Positions 33,833-45,127 of a stretch of 64,000 nucleotides of DNA are shown here, piece after piece. The notes beneath the pieces were generated by a model, which did no database searches, was not told where the DNA came from, and was given only the letters and a program-made list of their open reading frames with translations. Location: the NCBI GenBank assembly GCA_029851415.1, contig CM056742.1, forward strand, positions 63,126,454 to 63,190,453, given 5' to 3'. The position numbers and the translations under genes are program-made. Position 1 is the first letter of the stretch. The number at the start of each line of letters is the position of its first letter. This DNA is from Eretmocerus hayati. Taxonomy: Eukaryota; Arthropoda; Insecta; Hymenoptera; Aphelinidae.

Positions 33833-34178
33833 TGTTAATATTCACCGCGAAAGTTACTCAGAGAGGACTGGAGAACCACAGAAAATAAGCACTCTGACTT
33901 GGAACTGTATTTGATGGATTAATAATAAGAGCAATCATATGGGCGAGATTACAAAGATACGACAAGATCTGTGCGGCGAGCGCTCGGTGGCTGACTCGCT
34001 ACGACTGCTTATATTATAGTTAGTATGTGTGTGTGAGCTCGCGCAAGCGAGCTCACACACACCCATACTAACTATACGATGAGCCATAGCGGTAACGTGA
34101 CTGCCCATACATACCGGCTTGGGATCACTGCATACAAGTGTGCAGAAATAGTAAATTGACAAAAGATTTATCCCAACA
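33833..34178 (-). repeat. copia 3' LTR (left in window)
   Basis: Starts TGTTAATATTCACC and ends CCCAACA on the + strand. It contains a long hairpin at 34016-34075 that is partly missing from the other LTR. Confidence 0.92.
34016..34075. promoter_or_regulatory. Long hairpin inside the LTR
   Basis: ATAGTTAGTATG pairs with CATACTAACTAT, and GTGAGCTCGC pairs with GCGAGCTCAC around a GCAA loop, giving a nearly perfect stem of about 26 bp. In the right LTR (about 41291-41332) only the inner GAGCTCGC stem is kept. A structural role in the transcript end or in packaging is possible but unproven. Confidence 0.6.
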
Positions 34179-34194
34179 CTCCCACCTCTTTTTT
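34179..34194 (-). promoter_or_regulatory. copia polypurine tract
   Basis: On the minus strand this is GAAAAAAGAGGTGGGAG directly before the 3' LTR, the expected position and composition of the plus-strand primer. Confidence 0.8.
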
Positions 34195-34209
34195 CAAACT
34201 AAGCACACT

Positions 34210-34726
34210 TAGACATCACTTTTTTCAGAATCCACTTTCAGAGATCATTCCAATTTGCTCTCTCATACTCAGGAATTTATCTCTTGGAAGAGCTTTAGTA
34301 AACAAGTAAGCTAATTTAGAATCTAAAGATATTTCAATTTTAGCTCACCAGACTCATACATGTCTCTTATGAAATGATATCGAGTGTCAATATGTTAGGT
34401 TCTCTTATTAAATTCTGGATTCTTCACAGGCTGGATGGCACTTTGGTTGTCTATACAGGAAGTTACACCTTCTACTTTCTGACAGTTGATATCATTCATA
34501 AGCTAACAATGCCTGTTTCAAACCATACAGTGCTTTCAGCAACAAACATACAAACTCTCCACTGTCCACTTCACTGACACCTTCAGGCACTTTCATATAG
34601 ATCTGCTCATCTAATTCACCATACAGGAATGCTGTTCTCACATCAAAAATCAGCATCTCCAGGTCCTCTTGAGTGACGTGAGCCAACAGCACACGAAGAG
34701 AGTCATATCTAACAACAGGAGAGGAT
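34210..34726 (-). pseudogene. copia pol, RT catalytic part and RNase H end
   Basis: Reads SSPVVRYDSLRVLLAHV at the start (about 34725), LIFDVRTAFLYGELDEQIYM (the DVKTAFL catalytic region of copia RT), VPEGV and LLKALYGLKQA, then stops near 34492. Further left DSKLAYLFTKALPRDKFLSM and REQIGMI match the copia C-terminal end (compare the IFTKPL motif). The YVDD region and most of RNase H are missing between 34490 and 34370, a deletion independent of the Penelope insertion. Confidence 0.85.
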
Positions 34727-34737
34727 GTCTCTGTATA
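34727..34737. other. Target-site duplication of the Penelope insertion, left
   Basis: GTCTCTGTATA here and GTCTCTGCATA at 38651-38661 flank the insertion. On the coding strand both correspond to the codons before TFSPVV in copia RT, which confirms a duplicated target. Confidence 0.75.
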
Positions 34738-35218
34738 TCGAATAAATTGGATGATGATTGCGATCGTCCTCTCCTTAGCACATAAAATTGTGATTATCTT
34801 CAACTGATCTTGGAGGACTAGGTTTGTGTGGATGGAAATACACAAGATTTTGCAAATTTCTTCTTATATTTGCGACGTTTCGAGCAGTGTATTCACTGAC
34901 CTCTTCAGTCTGGGAACATATAATATAACAAATTCACGATAATAATGACAAATATTCCATGGAAGGTCCTACGATATACAATTAGAATACATACCATAAA
35001 AGCCAGGTTCTTTTGAAAGATCACATATTTAATAATCGATAGGTAGAAAATCGTTCTACCATCACGTCAGGTGTTTGAACAGTGAGTGAGACAACAAGCT
35101 AGATCGATGCTCCAGCTTCCGTGTACCTATATATATAATACAGAGGTCGGAGAATGACTGTGTAGAGAGAGACAGAAAGAACGAGAGACTGGGAAAGGTA
35201 TATTGTACTGCTTTTATG

Positions 35219-37345
35219 CTATTTTAGAATGGAACTGGACAGTCTGTTGAGATGACGCGTATCAGTATTAAGATTAATGTTGTTATCATCTGTATGGATG
35301 AAAATCATTTCACTGAGTAATCTCTTGTGAAAATGAGGTTCTCGGTCCAATACTTTCACATTCGGCCAATCAAATTCATGACCAAGTTCTTTCATGTGTA
35401 GTAAAACAACTGTATTTGGGTTTTTCATTTTGATGTGTTCATTGAGTCTAGTCGACAAAGATCTTCTTGTCTCTCCCACATATGTAGCTGGACAGTTTCT
35501 ATACGAGAACTTATGAATTAATTCAGTTGCCTCAAATTCGTTGAACGGATCTTTTCCGAGTTTTATGACGTTTTGGAGATTTTGACTGAGCTTAGGTAGA
35601 GTGTGAATATTGTGCTCTTTTAGTACGTTGGAACATTTCTGGTAGAAACCCTTGGAATATGGAATGCATACTTTTTGTGACAGTGCATAAAATCTTTTAG
35701 TTTGGTCATCTGAATGGGGTCTCTGTTATTTTAGAGCATGGAGTCTATTGTTGATGCACTTGTCGACCAAAATATCAGGATATTCATTATTTCTAAGTAG
35801 ATTCCTTATCATGTCCAGGTTCTTTCTATGAAATTTTGTGTGGGATAGGGTGATTGCTCGATCTGTAAGATTATAAATTATATTCTTTTTTTGTTGTGAG
35901 GAGTGGTTAGAATTGAAATTCAAAAATTTTCCGAAAGATGTAGGTTTTTGGTACCAGTCAGTAATGATTTTATCGTCATTTTTTATAAGTGTAAGAACGA
36001 GGAAATTTATCTTGTTATTTTGCTCAAGCTCATGCGTAAACTGAAGTTCTGGGTGATATGAGTTGGAAATATCGATGACTAAGTCAACATGTTGTCTTTT
36101 GATACACAAGAGTGTATCGTCTACATATTGATAATGAAATAATGGGCATATATCATGAACATTTTCTAGTCGTTCCAAACACTCATTTTCAAGGTCGGCC
36201 ATGACCAAGTCAGCGAACAGAGGTGAGATGGGTGAGCCCATTGGTCTACCCTCAAGTTGCTTATAGTATCCAGAATTAAACTGGAAATGAGTGTTATCAA
36301 AGATGATTTTCACGGCTTCTCTCACTCCACCGAATGGAATTTTACATTGATTATGGATTTGATTGAACCTCCTGTCCAGACTTTCGAGAACTAAGTGACA
36401 AGGGATATTGGTGGACAGTGAGCTGACATCTAGAGAGATGAGAATATATTCTTGCGGTATATTGAGACCTTCTCATTTTTTCTTGAGTTCTTGACTGTTC
36501 TCGACGTATGCTTTGGGAACCTTCAAACAATGCTTAGGTGATGAGTGGGACTGTTAATCGTGGAAACTATTGGTCGGAGTGGCACATTTTGTTTATGAAT
36601 TTTTGGTGAACCGTATCCTCTTGCTAGAGTGGTATTCGATAGAGTGAGAGAGTATGGATGGAATTTTTTCCCAGGTAGCCTCGAGTATTCCAATTTTTCA
36701 AGAGCAGTGAGACTGCCTCTTGAATTTTTCGAGACGATTTGTTTTCACCGGTCTATATACTTTTCTGTCTGATAAAAGTTCAATCATTTTCGTATCGTAC
36801 TCGGATTTTCTCATACATACTGTGACACTACTTTTATCAGCTCGAGTGAAAAAGATATCCTTATTGGACTTGAAAAAAGATTCTGTGGCACTCAATTTCT
36901 TGGCAACCAATCGATCTTCTGCTGAGATATGCACTTGTTTCTTTTTCTCAAACTGTAAGATGTTGCGAATTTTGAGACAAATGTCGTCCTTCTCAGCATT
37001 GCTGATCTCGGAATTATACAAACAGGACTCAACATTTTTGACAGTGAAAAGAATATCTTTGGTGTCGATACGTGTATCAAGACTATGTTTCTGACCTGAA
37101 GATGTAACTCCTATAACATCCTCTGGTAACTCGATATCAGTAAGATTTTCCACTCATAAATTTCTACTCGGATTTGGTAGTGGCTTTGGAGGTCGTAAGG
37201 CTTGAAACTTTTTCTTATGTATGAAATTTTGGTTTCTCTGGATGGAAGAGAATCTCATGTGATTCAGACTAATGGATTTGTCTACCACATCCGGGTCAAT
37301 ATTGCATGACTTTATAAAATGTCGACGATACACTGATATGTAGAA
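35219..37345 (-). pseudogene. Penelope-like polyprotein, long copy (RT plus GIY-YIG-like nuclease)
   Basis: Minus-strand order: N-terminal region from about 37320 with in-frame stop at 37154-37156, then a 151-codon stretch (36698-37153); a frameshifted RT part containing GSPKIHKQ and PLRPIVST-like words near 36560-36610; the RT palm (36325-35726) with EGRPMGSPISP and the catalytic YVDD at 36116-36127; and the C-terminal nuclease (about 35530-35219) with TYVGETRRSLSTRLNEH, the YIGxTxxxxxxRxxxH part of Penelope-type GIY-YIG domains. Stops near 37154, 36697 and 35725 make it non-functional. It should encode a target-primed reverse transcriptase with an endonuclease. Confidence 0.9.
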
Positions 37346-37346
37346 A

Positions 37347-38212
37347 ATACACTCTTGTGTATCAAAAGACAACATGTTGACTTAGTCATCGATATTTTCA
37401 ACTCATATCACCCAAAACTTCAGTTTACGCATGAGCTTGAGCAAAATAAGAAGATAAATTTCCTCGATCTCACATTTATGGGAAACGACAATAAAATCAT
37501 TACTGACTGGTACCAAAAACCCACATCTTTCGGGAAAATTTTGAATTTCAATTCTAACCACTCCTCACAGCAGAAAGAGAATATAATTTATGATCTTACA
37601 GATCGAGCAATCATCCTATCTCACAAAAAATTTCATAAAAAGAATCTAGACATCATGAGAATCCTCCTTAGGAATAATAATCATCCTGATATCTCGGTCG
37701 ACAAGTGCATCAACAATAGACTCCATGCTTTAAAACAACAGAGACCCCATTCAGATGACCAAACTAAACGATTTTATGCACTGTCACAAAAAGTATGCAT
37801 TCCACATTCCAAAGGTTTCTACCAGAAATGTTCCAACGTACCAAGAAAGTACAATATTCACACTCTACCTAAGCTCAGTCAAAATCTCCAAAACGTCATA
37901 AAACTCGGAAAAGATCCGTTCAACGAATTCGAGGCAACTGAATTAATTCATAAGTTCTCGTGTAGAAACTGTCCAGCTTCATATGTGGGAGAGACAAGAA
38001 GATCTTTGTCGACTAGACTCAATGAACACATTAGAATGAAAAACCCAAATACAGTTGTTTCTCTACATATGAAAGAACTTGGTCATGAATTTGATTGGCC
38101 GAACGTAGAATTACTCAGTGAAATGATTTTCATCAATACAGATGATAACAACATCAATCTTAAGACTGATACGCGTCATCTCAATAGACTGTACAGTTCC
38201 ATTCTGAAATAG
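37347..38212 (+). pseudogene. Penelope-like polyprotein, 5'-truncated partner copy
   Basis: An open frame of 285 codons that starts within RT directly after the YVDD position (TLLCIKRQHVDLVID) and runs uninterrupted through the thumb, the basic linker (FYQKCSNVPRKYN) and the GIY-YIG-like nuclease (SYVGETRRSLSTRLNEH) to SSILK at the end. Compared with the long copy it lacks about 13 residues near PNVELLSEM. It has no catalytic RT core. The frame is better preserved than in the long copy, which needs at least three corrections over the same part. Confidence 0.88.
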
Positions 38213-38661
38213 CATAAAAGCAGTACAATATACTTTTCCCAGTCTCTCGTTCTTTCTGTCTCTCTCTACAAAGTCATTCTCCCACCTCTGTATTATATAT
38301 ATAGGTACACGAAAGCTGGAGCATCGATCCAGCTCGTTGTCTCACTCACTGTTCAAACACCTGACGTGGTGGTGAAACGATTTCCTACCTATCGATTACT
38401 AAATATGTGATCTTTCAAAAGAACTCGGCTTTTATGCTATGTATTCTAATTTTATATCGTAGGACCTTCTATGAAATATCTGTCATCATCATCGTGAATT
38501 TGTTATATCATATGTTCCCAGCCAAAAGAGGTCAGTGAATTTTACTGCACGAAACGTCGCGAATATAAGGAGAAATTCGCAAAATATTGTGTATTTCTAT
38601 CCACACAAAACTAGTCCTCCGAGATCGATTGAAGATAATCACAATTTTATGTCTCTGCATA

Positions 38662-39978
38662 GTCAATACCTGCTTGTTGCATAAAGCCCATTGCAACTAG
38701 GCGAGCTTTGAATTGAGGATTCTCACTGTCAGCACTGATCACTTTAAACACCCACTCTAAATCAATTTCCCTCATGTCGGGTGTTCTTGGTACATACTTC
38801 TAGAATTGATTGATTTGGTAGGCCTGCAATTCTCTGTTGACTGCCTCTCACCAGTTAGCTGCCTTTATCAGGGCTACTAAAAGCTTCTGGCATATTCTGT
38901 GGTACATTCTCAACAGTATAATTGAGTGCGTACCTTGTTGGTGGTCTAAGCAAAGCTCTGTCCCTGAGCTGTCGAACTGGTTGTGGAGGATCAGGCTTCT
39001 CGTCTCTCTTATCAACATGGGCATGAACATCATGATTCATTTCAGCAGCACCAGCTGCCTGTTGTCTCGATCAACTTTTTCATTCCGCTCTGGTGTACAA
39101 GGGGCTGTGAACTCTATCACAATCCCGAGTGACTGCGGATAATTCTTGAACTCTTCGTTGGCGTACTCAAGACCATTGTCACACCTGAAAAACTTCATAC
39201 TCCTCCCAGTGAGATTTTCCGACTCCTTCTCAAGTATTTTGAATTTCTCAAGGACGTCTGATTTGTGCTTCATGAAATAAGCTCGCCGGTATCCAGTGGC
39301 ATCGTCCCTGAACAACACATAGCGAGCACCACCAAGCGATGTTTGCGGCATCAGACCACATATGTCAATGTGTATCATTTCACAAGGCAGCGTGTTCCTG
39401 ACGACGTCCTTGATGAATGGCAGTCTGTGCGATTTTCCAACCTGGCAACCATCGCAAAAAAATTCATCCGCACCCTTGATCGTCACACCGTTTACCAAGT
39501 CATTGGTAGTTATGTGCTTCAGCGCAGCTGAATGAAGATGACCCAATCTTTCGTGCCAAGTCTTCAGATTTGCGGTGGCAATGTTTGCTTCGTAGCGAAC
39601 TGAACTTGATGCCCGCCAGAACAAACGATAGATTACGTTACCTTGCTTCACCCCAACTGCAACGACGTCTGGACCACGCAAAAAATACACGAACCGGCCT
39701 TTGAACCACAGGCCGATTCCGTTGGATGTGGATTGTCCAATGGAGTACAGGTTCTTGTTTAGAGCTGGCACATGCAGCACGTTCTCAATTCGTGCCGAGA
39801 TCCATTCTCCAGCTACTAACCTGTCAATAACAACGGTGCCCTTGCCGGCGACCGGGACCTCGCTGCCGTCTCCTAGCTCGACAGTACTACCGTTCCTCCT
39901 CGAACGATATTTGACGAAACACTCCTTATGAGAGGTCATATGCGCCGAAGCTGCACTGTCACTGAACCAGACGTCTCT
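38662..39978 (-). pseudogene. copia pol: protease, integrase and start of RT
   Basis: Starts with the protease region VWFSDSAASAHMT at about 39970-39935 (the copia DSGAS active site with Gly changed to Ala). Integrase follows: the HHCC zinc-binding part WHERLGHLHSAALKH...FFCDGCQVGK and the catalytic core with DICGL and FFRCDNGLEY. The third catalytic position reads NEKVDRDNR, where copia elements have VERMNR, so the Glu is lost. The open frame ends at 39037; degraded RT start continues to 38662 (EWVFKVISADSE, QFKARLVAMGFMQQAGIDYAE). gag and this part share one frame separated by a single TAG at about 39976-39978. Confidence 0.9.
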
Positions 39979-41090
39979 CTAATCAATGCTCAGCAGCTTC
40001 TTGATTTGAATTTCAGAGGGCTGCCAATATTCACGACAATGTGGTTGAACATCGCCTTCATCGCGACACTCGATTTGCGTGATATCACACGTGACCGTCA
40101 ACGCACAATCGCCATCATCATTACTTGCACTGGCGCCCTCTTTGTCCGATTTTGAATCCTTGCTCTGCTTGCGGTCGAGGCACTCGCGCGCGTAATGCCC
40201 TTTATTCGCGCGAATATAGCACTCAACGTTCGTATTCGCTTCCCGTTGGTGATAATTTCTGCCTCGCCCGCCTTGCTGTTTCGAGGAATTCTCGTTACCT
40301 TCCACTGCGAGTCTTCTCGTTGTCGCCGCCAGCGCCGTTACTTCGTCATGCTCCGCGTTTAGATGAGATTCTTCTTCGATTAATCGTTGCTGCAGAAACT
40401 CGATATTTTGTTGCGTCGGATCCATGCTACTCCAAGATGAACGCACGTGTCGGAACTTGTGAGGGAGGGTGGCCTAAATTTTTGCCATGATCATTGTATC
40501 AGGCACATTATCACCTAGATCAATCAATTGAGCTGCTAGATTCTGTACCTTGGAAATGTGCTGTACGACAGTATCGGCTGTGTCCATTCTGATATGTTTG
40601 ACTCAAAAAGAGCTTGTTAGTTTCGGAGCGCAATTCACGGATTGCCGACACCCGATCCCACATCTGTTTCGCGGTAACACAGACAAGCAGGCACTGCATT
40701 TGCTCCGGCTCGATGGTTGATGATATCAGGAACATGGTCTTGACGTTGTCCTTGTCCCATGCCGCAATGTCAGCCTGCTGCTGAACTCCTGGAGCGTCGG
40801 GTTTGGCTGGCCTTGTCCTGGTTCCCATCACAATTCCAAGATGATCGTTTGCCACTCATGCCGACCGAATCTGAAATTTCCAACACTGGAAATTCTTTCC
40901 ATCGAACTTCGCGATCCCCTTCGCGAAAATTTCACCTACTATTTTGGCTCCTCATTCGAGCGAAAAATGAGGAAGAAAATTCGAGCACCACGTGTAGGCG
41001 GAAAAGATCCGGCTCACCGATCTCAACGGCCGTGTCGCGAGTTCAAACTTGATCCGGAGCACGAGTTCTCGACAAGTCACTCTAACTTGG
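39979..41090 (-). pseudogene. copia gag, degraded
   Basis: The conserved gag core is at 40855-40520 (AADIAAWDKDNVKTMFLISSTIEP and TAKQMWDRV), then a shifted frame from 40446 to 39979 with a Gln/Arg/Gly-rich RNA-binding stretch and a zinc knuckle at 40180-40221. The knuckle reads CYIRANKGHYAREC, where the second Cys of CxxCxxxxHxxxxC is replaced by Arg. Sequence between 40860 and 41090 is a degraded N-terminus with KEFPVLE-like residues. Two or more frameshifts separate the pieces. Confidence 0.85.
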
Positions 41091-41099
41091 GGCCGGTGA

Positions 41100-41113
41100 C
41101 TGGGCCCATAACC
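41100..41113 (-). promoter_or_regulatory. copia primer-binding site, initiator tRNA-Met type
   Basis: On the minus strand GGTTATGGGCCCAG lies directly inside the 5' LTR. It is complementary to the anticodon-arm region of insect initiator tRNA-Met, the half-tRNA primer known for Drosophila copia. Confidence 0.88.
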
Positions 41114-41440
41114 TGTTAATATTCACCGCGAAAGTTACTTAGAGAGGACTGGAGAACCACAGAAGATCAGCACTCTGACTTGGAACTGTATTGGATGAAT
41201 TAATAATAAGAGCAATTACATGGGCGAGATTACAAAGATACGACAAAATCTGTGCGACGAGCGCTCAACGGCTAACTTGCTACGACTGCTTAGAGCGAGC
41301 TCGCGAAAGCGAGCTCACACACACCCATACTACCTATACGGTGAGCCACGGCGGTAACGTGGCTGCCCATACATACCGGCTTGGGATCACTGCATACAAG
41401 TGTGCAGAGATAGTAAATTGACAAAAGATTCATGTCAACA
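41114..41440 (-). repeat. copia 5' LTR (right in window)
   Basis: Starts TGTTAATATTCACC and ends ATGTCAACA on the + strand; followed by the duplicated AGCCA at 41441-41445. It lacks ~20 bp of the hairpin region present in the other LTR. Confidence 0.92.
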
Positions 41441-41445
41441 AGCCA

Positions 41446-42138
41446 ATTATGGATTGATCAAGCAAATATCTAAATTATATCTTTTTTGAGTTTGCAAATT
41501 ATTCCAGGAACTTCTGAAGGATGGAATTGTACATGAATCCGCGGATCATCAGCAGAAAGTGAGGCCTTGCAGTGTTTAGAGAATGAGACTATGGCACTGA
41601 TGGATATCAAAAGTAAAACTTGTCCTGGATTTGATTCATGAGGGAAGACCAGACTCATATCTTGTGAGATGATTGTTGTGATCAATGATAGTTTAAGGGG
41701 ATGTAGCTGTCTCCCTCGTAGGGATCTGTAATCGTTGTCAACCTTCAATCTGCTTCGATTTTTTCCGCGAATATTGCTTCAACTGCAGTGGACCACACGA
41801 GGGAAATCGAGGCATTCCTCACCCGAATGAGGTCAGAAACCTGGGTTACTAAGCCTAGGTTCTCTAAAATCCAATGTAGGACCCGCGGCTCTCTCAGAGA
41901 GGCCCCGCAAACAACCTAATATTACTCGTATTCGGGCACTGGTCTGTGTGTACCCAATTTTGATGCAGAATACCCCGGTAAATCACCATGCGAACTTACG
42001 GGCGCTAGTAAAGAATATTGGCGGAGAAAATTGGATCAGATCAGCTCAACTGGGATGCATCTCGGGTGTCTGCTAATCCACCCGAGCGAACAACAAATGT
42101 TTGGCACAGTTGCCAGGGCTGCGTTGCGGAGCAGCCGA
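41446..42138. other. Unassigned spacer
   Basis: A 92-codon frame on - (41470-41748) shows no domain. Nothing else recognised between the copia target duplication and the next foldback. Confidence 0.4.
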
Positions 42139-43209
42139 CGCACATTAGGGTGTCCGTTGATTCCCAAGTTAGACGCAAGGCTTAGGTCACCCCCTAGATC
42201 GTCTTGTTATCACCAAAAAATGATATCCCAACCACGACCGGTGCAAAAATGGATTTCTAAACCGTGCCTCTAGAGTCAGGGGCTTTTCCATATGGATAGT
42301 CCAGCGTAGTTTTTTTAAGGTGCTCGGACACTCGTAGCTGTTGGCCACCAACATCTCAATACGAGTCTAAACGGCATCAAAAGTACTGTTCCCGACGTGA
42401 AATTTCATGCTGAATTCGAATTCATTGTTAGTTTTACTCTCAATGAGTGGCCCAGCCTAGTTATTTGCTGCTTTCCAAGGAGAAAAATGGACTTCTCTAC
42501 GCGAAAAGTCCTCATTTTTGTTGTTTCCGACCTCCTGAGAGCTAGGGGTGTTTTAGATTGATCACCAGACTAGCTGATTAAAGTTTTATGAGGAGTGAGG
42601 AGTGTTTTCCACGCAAAAAAACTCCCATTATACCATCTGAAAGCTACGGATATCTTACAACAATCATATATTACGTGAAAATGTACGCTCAATCGATATT
42701 CGTTGTTATTTTGCTCTTAAAAGAGTCTCCAGACTAGCTAATTGATGATTTTTGAGGGAAGAACGGATTTTTCCGCGCGTAAAACCCCACCTTACTGGTA
42801 TTTCTGACCTTTTGAGAGCTACCGACATCTCATAAGGATCATCTCTCAAGTGATAATTGTATGCTGGACTCAAATTCATTGTTAATTCAAGTCTAGAAAA
42901 ATGACTAGAGCAGCGAGTTGATGATTTTCGAGGAGAAAATGCCTTTTCTGCCTGAAAGACTAGCTGATTAATGTTTTTCGAGAAGTAAGAGGTGTTCTCC
43001 ACGCAAAAAAGCTCCCACTATAGCTGTTTCCGACCTCCTGAAAGCTACGGATATCTTAAAACAATCATCTCTCACGTGAAATTGTGCGTTCAATCGATAA
43101 TCATTGTCATTTCACTCCTAGAAGAGTCGCCAGACTAGCCAATTCGTGATTTTCGAGGGAAGAATGGATTCTCCCGCGTGGTGAACCCCACTTCAATGGT
43201 ATTTGATGT

Positions 43210-44529
43210 ATTCCGTTTAAAAACGACACATGGAAAATAGTGATATCTCGGATCGGTATCTCGTAGTTTTGATTCCATTCTGTGGTCCAAAATATGTAGT
43301 TTCTACCCACCGGTTGGTCCCAAAAAATTTCTGAGACCCCTGCGGAGCTATTTCTGTTTCGCTTATCGATCCCACCTAAGCATAAAAATCATGATCTTTT
43401 TCTACTAAATTGAATATATCATGGAGTTTGGGTCAGGATAATGCAACGCGGTTTGCACCATTCGGAAGATCTTGAAAAAACCTATCGCAAATGACCTCAA
43501 AAATCTTCGTACAGCAGTTTCAGGCCCTGATCAGGCAAAATCCGGGGGAATCAGGCAAACCTGATTATCTCACACAGCCTTTTTTCAATTTCTCAAAAAT
43601 GTGATTTCTCAAGCAAAATTGCACGATTTTCGCGATGGAACTAGTCCGAAGTTGTTTTTTCACGGTGATATGCATTTTTTGGTCAATTTTCTAAATTTTT
43701 CATCCTCCAACCAATCAGAAAACATTTTTCTGCACATGCACGTGGTTTGCCAAACTTTTAAGTAGTTTCAATCAAAAGCTGAGGGAATTTTCTCGGAGAT
43801 GATCCCTTGCAAGAGTCAATTCCATGTTCCCAGTCAGGAACTACGGCAACTTGATTGAAGAAGAAGGATGGCCAGAGCGAGATGACCTATCTATCGTGAA
43901 CCAGAGCCTTGACACCTTCTCTTTCATCCATGCTGTCAGTTGTGTACATGATCTCGATGTCTGAAGAATCGTGTATCTTCAGTTCCAGTCGATCAAATGG
44001 ATTCCTGCTTTAGGTCATTTTAAAGGGGATTTCTCCAGCTTTTGATTGAAACTACTTAGAAAATCCGGCGAACTACGCGCATGCGCAGAAATCTCTGTTT
44101 TCTGATTGGTCGGAGAATAAACAATCAGAAAATTGACCAAAAACGCATAACACCATGAAATATCTTCTCCGGGCTAATAAGAAATCAGGTTTGCCTGATT
44201 TTCCGGATTTCGCCTGATCAGGGCCTGAAAAAGCTGGAAGAGAATCTTCAAGGTTGTTTTCGATAGGATTTTTCCGGATCTTTTGAATGATGCGAACCAC
44301 GTTACATTATCTTGAGCCAAACTCGAGATATATTCAATTTAGAAGAAAAAGATCATGCTTCGGTAGAATCGAAAAGCGAAACAGAAATAGCTCCGCAGGC
44401 GTCCCCGAAATTTTTTTGGTACCTCCTAAACGGTGGAAACTTCATATTCCGGTCCACGGAATCGAACTAAAACCACGAAAAACCGACCCGAGACATCAGC
44501 ATTTTTCATCTGTCGTTTTTTAATGGAAT
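43210..44529. mobile_element. 1.3 kb foldback nested in the left arm
   Basis: The left edge ATTCCGTTTAAAAACGACA pairs with the right edge TGTCGTTTTTTAATGGAAT. Arms of about 590 bp pair through GCGGAGCTATTTCTGTTTCGC (43341 and the complement at 44376), AAATTGAATATATC, TTCAGGCCCTGATCAGGC (about 43520 and 44212) and AAGTAGTTTCAATCAAAAGCT (43763 and 44036). The loop is about 43800-44035. It splits one ~180 bp unit of the larger foldback, so it is younger. No frame was recognised. Confidence 0.82.
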
Positions 44530-45127
44530 CTATGATTCCTGACCTCCTGAGAGCTACCGACATCTCACAAGAATCATCTCTAACGTAATAATTGTATGCT
44601 GGATTCAAATCCATTGTTGATCACCAGAAAAATCACCAGGGCAGCTCGTTCATGAGTTTTGAGGAGAAGATGCATTCTTCCGTCTGGAAGTCCCCATGTT
44701 ACCCCAATCCCCGACCTCCTAAGTGCTAGAGCCGTCTCAACAATCTCCTCTTCAACATGAAATTGTACTCTCAATGCAAATCTATTATCAGTTCACCCTC
44801 GAAAAGGCCAACAGATTAGCTCATCAATGTCATCTCACGCGAAAATGGAACTTCCCGTATTGAATCTACAAAATTGTCACTGTCCGTAGACAACTGACAG
44901 CAACGGGTGGCTGGAGGCGACCACTTGAGGTTGAAGATATTCAAGTTGATCCGAATACTTGCCCATCATCCATCACGAACGTGACTTGATCAAATCATTT
45001 TCCGAAGAGTAAAATCCTATCCCGAACCGTTTCCCACTCATTCTCGGCACCGAAATACTTTCCACAGTGAGGAACCATAACAGATGTGATCGCTGAGGAC
45101 CTAGATGATTGAGGGGGTGGATGGAAG

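Larger units (their letters stand above)
34738..38650. mobile_element. Penelope-like element pair, head to head, inside copia RT
   Basis: Two Penelope-like copies point away from each other, joined near 37345, so their 3' ends form ~1.3 kb inverted arms (34782-36118 and 37347-38650). Both arms end CATAAAATTGTGATTATC. An 11 bp target duplication with one mismatch flanks the whole. The extra 44 bp at 34738-34781 exist only on the left. Inverted, 5'-truncated partner copies are a known feature of Penelope elements. ATATATA and AGAGAGACAGAAAG tracts in the 3' region occur in both arms. Confidence 0.88.
33833..41440 (-). mobile_element. Complete but inactive copia-type LTR retrotransposon
   Basis: Two LTRs (346 and 327 bp, TG...CA ends), a perfect 5 bp target duplication AGCCA, a primer-binding site, a polypurine tract and gag-protease-integrase-RT order on the minus strand identify a Ty1/copia element. 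By eye the LTRs differ at about 25 of ~320 aligned positions plus one ~20 bp indel, so the insertion is not recent. It is interrupted by a Penelope-like pair at 34738-38650; without that the element would be about 3.7 kb, short for copia because RT and RNase H sequence is also missing. Confidence 0.92.
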
